From positions 1-7,761 of the forward strand of contig JAISMZ010000084.1 in the NCBI GenBank assembly GCA_031276475.1: DNA of 7,761 nt. Direction: 5' to 3'. Position 1 is the first letter of the stretch. Every line of letters starts with the position of its first letter. This document shows, one piece after another, positions 1 through 5,913 of this stretch. The notes beneath the pieces are model-generated. The model did no database searches and was not told the origin of the DNA. It saw only the letters and a program-made list of their open reading frames with translations. A program made the translations under genes and the position numbers. Source of the stretch: Coriobacteriales bacterium. GTDB taxonomy: Bacteria; Actinomycetota; Coriobacteriia; Coriobacteriales; UBA8131.

Positions 1-687
1 TACACGGTGGCGCTTGGTTGCAAAGATTACGAGAGCGGACGCGACACCATCGTTGACATCATCAAGGTCACCACACCGGCCATCAACTACTCGGTTAACG
101 TGACGCGGGTGGCGCTGGACTCGGTGCACTTTACGCTGCAGCTCGACGCGAACTATCCCCTCGACCAGACCAATCCTGCAGGCGCGGCTTCGCCACAGCC
201 GCAGGCCGTGCTCTACGGCATTGGCTCGGGCGGCGCAGAAACCAAGCTGGCGAGCATTCCCATCAGCGTGGGCGCCGCCGTGCAGGGCAGCGGCTGGGCG
301 TCAAGCATCACTCCCGGCGACGCAAATGCCATACAGAGCGGCTACAGCAACTTTGCTGTTCGGCTGGAGGATACCTATTATCAGGGCAGGCAGGTCGTGC
401 TGCAAAGCGGCATCTACTCACCGCAGGGAACCACCTTCAGCGTTAACCGCACCTTTAACGTGGCAATGCCCGACGAGCCGAGTGACGAGCCCAGCGCCCC
501 CAGCGCGCCGAGCAGGCCCGACGCTCCCACCACCCCCGACGTGCCAGACGTGCCGGCGGATAACAGTGGCAGCTCCAACAGCTCTGCGAGTGCGTCCAGC
601 ACCAGCAGCGTGGCTCCGTCAAGTGTTTCATCGTCAAGCAGCTCATCGTCAAGCAGTAGTGGCCTGCCCGCACCGCCCTCCGACTAA
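1..687 (+). CDS. Extracytoplasmic beta-rich protein with Pro/Ser-rich C-terminal tail (5' partial)
   Basis: Open from the first base of the window, so the N-terminus lies outside it; a GTG at 7 is in frame but has no visible ribosome binding site within the window. The visible 228 residues begin with about 155 residues of alternating hydrophobic and polar character, rich in Val, Thr, Ser, Gln and Tyr, which suggests beta-sandwich structure of a surface or secreted protein. Then follows a stretch of roughly 30 residues rich in Pro, Ala, Ser and Asp (PSDEPSAPSAPSRPDAP), and a tail that is nearly all Ser/Ala before the end GLPAPPSD. Such tails are typical of flexible linkers in exported proteins. 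I see no LPXTG motif and no C-terminal membrane helix. The stop (TAA) lies about 150 bases before the c-like gene, in the same orientation. I do not recognise the family. A link to the ATPase is inferred only from position and the likely extracytoplasmic location. Confidence 0.75.
   Translation, partial: YTVALGCKDYESGRDTIVDIIKVTTPAINYSVNVTRVALDSVHFTLQLDANYPLDQTNPAGAASPQPQAVLYGIGSGGAETKLASIPISVGAAVQGSGWASSITPGDANAIQSGYSNFAVRLEDTYYQGRQVVLQSGIYSPQGTTFSVNRTFNVAMPDEPSDEPSAPSAPSRPDAPTTPDVPDVPADNSGSSNSSASASSTSSVAPSSVSSSSSSSSSSSGLPAPPSD
628..657 (+). repeat. 15-bp tandem repeat, two copies, in Ser codons
   Basis: Two adjacent copies of TCATCGTCAAGCAGC (628-642 and 643-657, differing only at the last base) sit in the poly-Ser part of the upstream gene. 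Each copy encodes five serines. This is a likely site of length variation by slippage or recombination. Confidence 0.75.
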
Positions 688-699
688 GGCGCGGTGGTG

Positions 700-734
700 T
701 GCTGTAGGCGGTGGCCCCACAACTGCCTACAGCA
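700..734 (+). terminator. Stem-loop after the upstream gene, terminator-like but without a U-tract
   Basis: TGCTGTAGGCGGT (700-712) can pair with ACTGCCTACAGCA (722-734), giving a 13-bp stem with a single G-U pair and a 9-base loop. It starts 12 bases after the TAA of the upstream gene. No run of T follows the stem, so a classical intrinsic terminator is not shown. An attenuator, an mRNA-stability hairpin or a Rho-dependent end are alternatives. Confidence 0.45.
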
Positions 735-815
735 GCTGGCAACAGGCCGGCAAGGCGTACTACTGATCATGTAAGGCCAAAAGGACAAGGCGGGCCATAA
801 GGGTTCGACGCATCC

Positions 816-826
816 AAAGGAGGAGG
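816..826 (+). promoter_or_regulatory. Strong ribosome binding site of the c-like gene
   Basis: AAAGGAGGAGG ends 8 bases before the ATG at 835. It is the strongest Shine-Dalgarno match in the window. A strong site would fit a need for many copies of a ring-forming subunit, although that is inference. Confidence 0.8.
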
Positions 827-834
827 AACACTCA

Positions 835-1095
835 ATGGAAGTAGCAGGTATCGACGCAATCATGGCGAGCACCATCACCGCCATCGGTGTGATGTTAGGG
901 CTGGCGTTTCTTGGCGTTGGCATTGGGCTCGGCATTCTCGGCTCAAAAGTCGCCGAGGCGGTAGGCCGCAATCCCGAGACCAAAAGCGACGTCGTGCAAA
1001 GCGTCATGATAGTAGCAGTAGTCATAGCAGTTTTATTGCTGCTGCTCTTCGCTTTCGTGTTCGTCTTGCTGTTCTTTAACCCGCTGTTATCTTAA
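835..1095 (+). CDS. F-type ATPase subunit c-like proteolipid lacking the ion-binding carboxylate
   Basis: The 86-residue product has the two-helix hairpin of F0 subunit c. Helix 1 (about residues 12-38) has the Gly-rich packing motif GVGIGLGILG, as in the GIGIGILGG region of E. coli c. The polar loop is KVAEAVGRNPE, with RNP (45-47) matching the RQP loop that touches gamma/epsilon. Helix 2 (about 54-81) is almost purely Val, Ile, Ala, Leu and Phe. Aligned from the loop proline, the position of the essential Asp61 of E. coli is Ala65, and helix 2 has no Asp or Glu at all. Helix 1 has none that could substitute. In known rotary ATPases this carboxylate binds the H+ or Na+, so ion transport by this subunit is not expected. 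It is first in the operon, 15 bases before the peripheral-stalk gene. Probable role: a membrane ring or anchor for the rotor. Identity as a c homologue is well supported by motif and gene order; function is inferred. Confidence 0.88.
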   Translation: MEVAGIDAIMASTITAIGVMLGLAFLGVGIGLGILGSKVAEAVGRNPETKSDVVQSVMIVAVVIAVLLLLLFAFVFVLLFFNPLLS

Positions 1096-1098
1096 AAT

Positions 1099-1104
1099 CA
1101 GGAG
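1099..1104 (+). promoter_or_regulatory. Ribosome binding site fixing a TTG start
   Basis: CAGGAG lies 6 bases before the TTG at 1111. The TTG codon immediately precedes the hydrophobic N-terminal segment, and no ATG or GTG further upstream in that frame is plausible because the c-like gene ends at 1095. Confidence 0.7.
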
Positions 1105-1110
1105 TCTGTT

Positions 1111-1911
1111 TTGGAATTCTTCATTGCTGTCATAGTGGTATTGGTAGGCCTGAATATCTTCTTCTTTCTGATATTCCGCGGCATCACCTTACGCTTGGCC
1201 AAGTTCGCGCAGATGAACGTCTTGCGCCAGGCCGGCATTTTTGACGATCTGATTAATAAGAAGCAGGAACAGCTGCAGGCCCTGCGCAACGAGATAGCGG
1301 CTGCTCAGGCCGCCCAGGTGGAGCAGACGACGGCTGTTGCCACAGCACAACAGCCGGTGCCCGACTTTCTCGACATCAAGCAGGGCCTCTACACCTCCGA
1401 CAGCTTTGCCAGCGAGTATCGCATCATCCGCGATAACTTTCAGGTGGATGCGGAGGCCTGCGTGCGCGAGTCGCTGGCGCGGGCAACGGGCCTTTCCAGC
1501 GACGCTACGGCCGCCCGCGTTGCGGTTGAGGCCGCTCGCGCCCGTGCGGCGCAGGGCATTCTCGACGAGCTTACGCTGGACAGCGCCTACGAGCTCTCTA
1601 CGCTGGCTTCTGAGGCTCAGCTGAACATTCTCACCGAGATGTTCACGCCGGCCCAAAACGAGCTGGTGCGCGAGTACTTTAAAAGCGTCGATGAGTTTCA
1701 GAGTTACCGCTTTTTGTTCTGGCTTAAGGATTACGTATTCGCCCACGGCGATACCGTCACCGTCTTTACCGCCAACCCCGAGGAGGACTTCAGCAGCCTG
1801 GACAGCCGCATTGTCACCGAGCAAGACGACAGCATCTGCGAAGGCATCTATGTGCTCTCCAAAGGTAGGAAATTTGACTATTCGATAAGGAACAGGGAGA
1901 TTGTTGGATGA
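1111..1911 (+). CDS. Peripheral stalk subunit, b/delta-like, membrane-anchored
   Basis: A 266-residue protein with a TTG start. Residues about 3-24 are one hydrophobic helix (FFIAVIVVLVGLNIFFFLIF), followed by a basic, helical region with coiled-coil character (about 28-78; KKQEQLQALRNEI). This is the architecture of F0 subunit b. After a Pro-containing break (82-92) comes a second domain, largely helical to about residue 215. The last 30 residues (EGIYVLSKGRKFDYSIRNRE) resemble the C-terminal fold of stator subunits such as delta, V-type E or FliH, where a Gly-hydrophobic strand is followed by a D.SI..R motif. It lies between c and alpha, exactly where b and delta sit in the classical operon, so I read it as a single protein doing the work of both. 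Primary sequence similarity to b is low, as usual for this family. Its stop overlaps the alpha start (ATGA). Expected role: hold alpha/beta against the membrane while the central stalk turns. Confidence 0.72.
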   Translation: MEFFIAVIVVLVGLNIFFFLIFRGITLRLAKFAQMNVLRQAGIFDDLINKKQEQLQALRNEIAAAQAAQVEQTTAVATAQQPVPDFLDIKQGLYTSDSFASEYRIIRDNFQVDAEACVRESLARATGLSSDATAARVAVEAARARAAQGILDELTLDSAYELSTLASEAQLNILTEMFTPAQNELVREYFKSVDEFQSYRFLFWLKDYVFAHGDTVTVFTANPEEDFSSLDSRIVTEQDDSICEGIYVLSKGRKFDYSIRNREIVG

Positions 1912-3248
1912 GTAATAATCAGGGTAGCATCAACCTCAGCGACTCCATCAAGGAGAAGATCGCCGCCATCAAGACGGCAGAAAACGTCTATGGCATGGGT
2001 CGCATCGCACGCATCCGCAACTACATCATCGAGGTCAGCGGTCTGGAGGACGTTGGCTTCTTTGAGCGCGTGGTGGTAGGTGACAAGGCCGAGGGCTACG
2101 TCAGCCGCATCGGCCGCAATCAGGTAACCGTGGAGTTGGTGCGCGTGTTGCAACCGATCTTCGTCGGCGATGAGGTCACGGCCACCAAGCAGCCCTTTGG
2201 CGCCTGGTTTTCGCCCAGTTCGCTGGGGCATGTGGTGGATATGTTTGGCGAGGACAAGATCGCCGGCTCAGTGTTTAAAGACCGCGAGCCCATAGGCGCG
2301 GTGGTGGAGCCAATCCCAATCATGGCCCGCACCACCGTCAACCGCCCGCTTTATACGGGGCTTGCGGCCATCGATTTGCTCTACCCGATAGGACGCGGCC
2401 AGCGCCAGCTGATCTTAGGCGACAAGAAGACCGGCAAGACGCAGATCGGTCTGGACGCCATCGCCAACCAGCGCGGCACCAACACCGTCTGCATCTATGT
2501 GGCCCTGGGCAAAACCAAGAAGAGCGTTAAGGAGATCTACTCCGATCTGCTGCAACGCGGTGCCATGCCCTACACGCTGATCCTCGCCGCGTTTCAAGAC
2601 GACGGCGCGCCGGCCCTCTACCGCACGCCGGCCGTTGGCCTGACCATTGCCAATCGCTTCATGCAGGAGGGCAAAGACGTGCTGGTGGTGATTGACGACC
2701 TCACCCTGCACGCCAATATCTATCGCGAGATATCGCTTCTGGCCAACAAGGTGCCGGGCCGCGACGCCTACCCGCCCGACATCTTCTTTACCCACGCCAG
2801 TTTGCTGGAGCAGGGCTGCCAGTACTACAACGGCGGCTCAATCACCATCCTGCCAATAGTAGAGACCCGCGGCGGCGACATCACCGACTACATCACCACC
2901 AACATCATCTCCATCACCGACGGCCAGATCGTGCTCAGCACCAAGGCCTTTGAGCAGGGCCAGAAGCCGGCCGTCAGCTTTGGCCTTTCGGTCTCGCGCC
3001 TGGGCAGCCAGGTGCAAGAGGAGCTGCTGCGCAAACTCGGCTCCAGCGTGCGCCGCGAGCTGCTCAGCTTCCTGGAGACCCGCGAGGTCTTTGAGCTGGC
3101 CAACATCGACGAGATGAACGAGGACATGCGCAACAAGATCATCCGCGGCCGCGTGCTGCTGGAGAAGATGAACCAATATAAGTTCTCGCCCCTGGCGCCC
3201 CAGCAGATAAAGGAGCGCTTTGAAGAGATGATGGAGTCGCAGCAATGA
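1908..3248 (+). CDS. F1 ATPase subunit alpha-like, C-terminally shortened
   Basis: A 446-residue alpha homologue. The beta-barrel domain is at about 25-95, and the nucleotide-binding domain has Walker A GDKKTGKT (171-178; GDRQTGKT in E. coli), CIYVALGK (195-202), the Walker B-like VLVVIDDL (258-265), PGRDAYPPDIF (283-293), the conserved TNIISITDGQI (331-341) and SVSRLGS (361-367), whose Arg364 matches the arginine finger acting on the beta site. Usual alpha subunits are around 500 residues. Here about 75-80 residues are missing from the C-terminal helical domain, the protein ending soon after the segment equivalent to KQKQYAP, and the loop between LLE and GSITILP is about 20 residues shorter. 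The alpha/beta signature reads PAVSFGLSVS rather than PAVNPGISVS. ATG at 1908 overlaps the previous stop and has AGGGAGA upstream. It should form the F1 hexamer with beta. The shortening suggests altered contact with stator or rotor. Confidence 0.95.
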   Translation: MSNNQGSINLSDSIKEKIAAIKTAENVYGMGRIARIRNYIIEVSGLEDVGFFERVVVGDKAEGYVSRIGRNQVTVELVRVLQPIFVGDEVTATKQPFGAWFSPSSLGHVVDMFGEDKIAGSVFKDREPIGAVVEPIPIMARTTVNRPLYTGLAAIDLLYPIGRGQRQLILGDKKTGKTQIGLDAIANQRGTNTVCIYVALGKTKKSVKEIYSDLLQRGAMPYTLILAAFQDDGAPALYRTPAVGLTIANRFMQEGKDVLVVIDDLTLHANIYREISLLANKVPGRDAYPPDIFFTHASLLEQGCQYYNGGSITILPIVETRGGDITDYITTNIISITDGQIVLSTKAFEQGQKPAVSFGLSVSRLGSQVQEELLRKLGSSVRRELLSFLETREVFELANIDEMNEDMRNKIIRGRVLLEKMNQYKFSPLAPQQIKERFEEMMESQQ

Positions 3249-4036
3249 AGATTAAAAACATCGTAAAGGTGATGAATTTTCATGCTCTGCTGCACATCGA
3301 CGCGGCCCGGCGGATGACCGAGAAGTATATCCGCATGGAGTCGGAGGTGCAAAAGATTATCGACATCATCGTTAACAACCGCAATTTCATCCTCGACAAG
3401 ATCGCCCTCGACCCCAGCGAGCACGCGCCGCAGCTAAACATCTACATCGGCTCGGACTACAGCTTTTGCGGCGGTATGAACAAGCTGGTCTTAAACGCCA
3501 TGCTCAAAGACACCGACGCCGAGAAGATCACCGTTGGCCGCAAGATGCGCGTGGCTAATCTGCCGGGGCTCAAGCTGGCGATGACCAAGGACGAATTTGA
3601 CGAGAATTACAACGAGGTGGAGGAGCTTTTGGAAGACAGCGTCTTCAGGCTCCGGCACTCCTCCATCAACGTTATTTACAACCATTACTACAATGCGGGA
3701 AAGATTGCCCTGCGCCGCCGCAAGGTCTTTCCGATACCGCTGGCGGCCGACCCCGAGGGCTACACCGAGGACTTTGTGGTGGAGGGCAACGTAGATGCCC
3801 TGCTCCGGCGCCTGACCAGCACCTATGCCTCCTACGAGGTAAAGATCGCCTCGGTTAACAGTTTTGCGGCAGAAAATATCATGCGCCAGGAGGCCACCAC
3901 CGAGTCGCTTAAAAAGATCGAAGAGATAGAAGAAGAACAGCTGCGTGTACAGCGCAAGGAAGCCCGCCTTAAAGCCTTTGCCAAGGCTCAGGACGATTAT
4001 CTTAAAACTGTTTCCTACGGAGAGGTGCAACTGTGA
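3245..4036 (+). CDS. F1 ATPase subunit gamma-like (central stalk)
   Basis: A 263-residue protein, a little shorter than usual gamma subunits. The N-terminal helix (about 3-45) has the amphipathic pattern of the gamma coiled coil. Residues 66-82 (IYIGSDYSFCGGMNKL) match the conserved TSDRGLCGGLN region, and INVIYNHYYN (141-150) matches the later strand with VVYN in E. coli. The C-terminal helix (about 182-258) follows the family layout: a leucine-rich start (VDALLRRLTSTYASYEV), FAAENIMRQEATTESL in place of SEHAARMTAMKAATDN, then a highly charged run of Glu/Lys/Arg. The most conserved late motif RQA.IT.E is not preserved in that form. The ATG overlaps the alpha stop (ATGA), and the gene's own stop overlaps the beta GTG start (GTGA). 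Role: the rotor shaft inside alpha3beta3 that joins it to the c ring. Identity rests on the GGMN motif, the helix pattern and gene order. Confidence 0.9.
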   Translation: MKIKNIVKVMNFHALLHIDAARRMTEKYIRMESEVQKIIDIIVNNRNFILDKIALDPSEHAPQLNIYIGSDYSFCGGMNKLVLNAMLKDTDAEKITVGRKMRVANLPGLKLAMTKDEFDENYNEVEELLEDSVFRLRHSSINVIYNHYYNAGKIALRRRKVFPIPLAADPEGYTEDFVVEGNVDALLRRLTSTYASYEVKIASVNSFAAENIMRQEATTESLKKIEEIEEEQLRVQRKEARLKAFAKAQDDYLKTVSYGEVQL

Positions 4037-5412
4037 GTACTATCACCCAGACCGGCGAGAAGATCATCGGCAAGATTGTCAGCATTTCTAATATGAGTGT
4101 CTCGGTGCTGCTGGACACTTACGACGTCAGCGTGCGCGACATCATCTATGCGCAGGTAGGCGACCGCTGGGTCTTCTTCGAGATAAATAATGTAAATGGC
4201 AATATCGCTAACGCCATTCCGATGGGCAATGTCTACGGCCTGCGCAAGGGCCTGGACGTCTATCTGCGTCGCGGCGGCCTGCACATCGAGTACTCCGACG
4301 AGGTGCTCGGCAAGGTCTTTGACGCCCTGGGCAACACCATCGACGGCTCGCAGATAGCCGCGCCGCAAACCCGCAACATCTACGCCAAGAATCTCTCGAT
4401 GTCTGAGATAAACATCAAGGGCGACGTGCTCTGGACCGGCATCAAGGTCATCGACTTCTTTGCGCCGCTGCAAAAAGGCTACAAGATGGGTATGTTTGGC
4501 GGCGCTGGCGTGGGCAAGACCGTGCTGGTAAAAGAGCTGATCAACAATCTCTACACCGGCCAGGGCAACAACTCGGTGTTTGTGGGCATCGGCGAGCGCA
4601 GCCGCGAGGGCCGCGAGCTTTACGACGAGATGGCCGCCTCGGGGCTTCTGGAAAAGATCAGCATCGTCTTTGGTCAGATGGGCGAAAACCCGATGATCCG
4701 TTCGCGCGCCGCCTACAGTGGGCTTACCGTGGGCGAGTATCTGCGCGACGAGAAAAACCAGGACGTACTGGTTTTCATCGACAACATCTATCGCTTCCTC
4801 CAGGCCAACTCCGAGATATCTGCCGAGCTGGGCAACATGCCCATCGAGTCTGGCTACTCCACCTCGTTGCTCACCGAGATAAGCGAGGTCATGGAGCGCA
4901 TCAACTCCACCGAGGAGGGCTCCATCACCTCCTTTCAGGCCGTCTTCATCCCCGCCGACGACATGACCGACTTTGCCGTTAACGCGATCATGAGCCACAT
5001 GGACGGCCAGGTGGCTTTAAGCCGTAAGATCGCCGAGAAGGGCATCTACCCGGCCGTGGACGTCTTTAACACCACCAGCAAGCTGGTCTCGCGCGAAGGC
5101 GTGGGCGAGCGCCATTTCTCGCTGGTAGAGCGCTCCATCGCTCATTTTGCCCGCTACGCGGAGTTGGAGGAGATCGTCGCCGTGCTGGGCATTGACGAGC
5201 TCAGCGAGGAGGACACCAACATCTTCTACCGCACCCGTAAACTGCGCAATTACTTTACCCAGCCGATGTTTGTCTCCGAGCAATACACCGGCATTGCCGG
5301 CCAGGCGGTAAACATTGCCGACGTCTTAAACGACGTTGAGAGCATTCTCAGCGGCGAGTTTGACACCCGCACCGAGGACGAGTTTTACTACATTGGCGCG
5401 GCAGCGCGCTAG
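4033..5412 (+). CDS. F1 ATPase catalytic subunit beta-like
   Basis: A 459-residue protein of nearly normal length. It carries Walker A GGAGVGKT (156-163), the GERSREG motif (187-193) whose Glu188 matches the catalytic glutamate and Arg189 the adjacent conserved Arg, Walker B VLVFIDNI (245-252, Asp250), the SITSFQAVFIPADDMTD segment, GIYPAVD with the adenine-stacking Tyr339, and the DELSEED loop (388-394) that contacts gamma. All residues needed for ATP hydrolysis that I can place are present, so the motor should be active. Differences: the family signature reads PAVDVFNTTS, with Thr in place of the first signature Ser; AELGNMPIESGYSTSLLTEI replaces the usual GRMPSAVGYQPTLATEM; and the final helix after FYYIGA is missing. 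GTG start at 4033, with GGAGAGG (4019-4025) 7 bases upstream, overlapping the gamma stop by 4 bases. Beta is followed by a gap of 33 bases to the epsilon-like gene. Confidence 0.96.
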   Translation: MSTITQTGEKIIGKIVSISNMSVSVLLDTYDVSVRDIIYAQVGDRWVFFEINNVNGNIANAIPMGNVYGLRKGLDVYLRRGGLHIEYSDEVLGKVFDALGNTIDGSQIAAPQTRNIYAKNLSMSEINIKGDVLWTGIKVIDFFAPLQKGYKMGMFGGAGVGKTVLVKELINNLYTGQGNNSVFVGIGERSREGRELYDEMAASGLLEKISIVFGQMGENPMIRSRAAYSGLTVGEYLRDEKNQDVLVFIDNIYRFLQANSEISAELGNMPIESGYSTSLLTEISEVMERINSTEEGSITSFQAVFIPADDMTDFAVNAIMSHMDGQVALSRKIAEKGIYPAVDVFNTTSKLVSREGVGERHFSLVERSIAHFARYAELEEIVAVLGIDELSEEDTNIFYRTRKLRNYFTQPMFVSEQYTGIAGQAVNIADVLNDVESILSGEFDTRTEDEFYYIGAAAR

Positions 5413-5448
5413 CAGCGAGCCCGGACAGAAAACCTTTAAGGACTGATG

Positions 5449-5913
5449 ATGGCAGATAAAGCAGACAAGAAGAAGCAGGGAGCGACTCTGGAAGATACGC
5501 TGAAGGCCGAGATTGACGCCTATACCAGCCACTCCAGCGGCCGCATTCAGGCCCAGGTCTCCAGCTTTAAGGAAGGCCTGCAGGTTTATACTAAAATCAG
5601 CATAGTTCGCGTTCGTTCGCGCAACGCCAATCTGCTTATCATGGAGGACTACATGCCCATCCTTGGCGAGATTGACGGCGCCGTCGATTTCATCGGCAAA
5701 GAAGAAGTGCACACTTTGGAGAACGTCCGCGGCTTTTTCTGCCATGACCATAACGTCTTCTTCCTGCTGCTCAAAGACGCACGCGACTCTGGGCGGGACA
5801 AAAAAGGCGACAAAACCGTGTCGCCCCAGTCGCCCGATATCATCAGCGGTCTTCCCATCGCCTCGGCCGCGGCCGTAGAGGCGCAGGCAGAAAGGGAACT
5901 GATTAATGCCTGA
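5449..5913 (+). CDS. Epsilon-like F1 subunit, N-terminal sandwich domain with altered C-terminus
   Basis: A 154-residue protein (ATG at 5449 chosen because AAGGA at 5438-5442 is 6 bases away; ATG at 5446 would leave only 3). The middle part, about residues 50-111, follows the epsilon sandwich: IMEDYMPILGEIDG lines up with the GHAPLLTAIKPG region, VRGFFCHDHNVFFLLLKDA with the SGGILEV..NVTVLADTA region. The N-terminal 40 residues are charged and unlike epsilon, and the C-terminal part after Ala111 (RDSGRDKKGDKTVSPQSP) looks disordered. The two-helix inhibitory domain of normal epsilon is not evident. The place right after beta is the classical position. If epsilon, it would join gamma to the c ring. 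Identity is moderate because sequence similarity is only at the pattern level. Overlaps the next gene by 8 bases. Confidence 0.65.
   Translation: MADKADKKKQGATLEDTLKAEIDAYTSHSSGRIQAQVSSFKEGLQVYTKISIVRVRSRNANLLIMEDYMPILGEIDGAVDFIGKEEVHTLENVRGFFCHDHNVFFLLLKDARDSGRDKKGDKTVSPQSPDIISGLPIASAAAVEAQAERELINA

Larger units (their letters stand above)
688..834 (+). other. Intergenic region upstream of the ATPase-like operon
   Basis: This is the longest non-coding gap between the genes of the window. It holds a strong stem-loop near its start and the ribosome binding site of the c-like gene at its end. I see no convincing -35/-10 promoter pair by eye, so I cannot say whether the operon starts here or is read through from the upstream gene. 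ORFs that cross this gap in other frames have the look of GC-rich shadow frames. Confidence 0.6.

Noticed and set aside
221..766. Plus-strand frame of 181 codons overlapping the upstream protein and the gap
   Set aside because: Arg/Ala/Pro/Cys-rich shadow composition, and it runs through the intergenic hairpin.
740..800. Promoter for the operon in the gap
   Set aside because: No pair of -35 and -10 hexamers with proper spacing stands out by eye.
1189..1824. Minus-strand frame of 211 codons opposite the stalk gene
   Set aside because: Explained by GC-rich third positions of the plus-strand gene; no plausible ribosome binding site or domain.
4015..4998. Long open frame on the minus strand (327 codons) opposite beta
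   Set aside because: It mirrors the codon structure of the well-conserved beta gene, has His/Val/Gly/Asp-rich shadow composition and no family signal.
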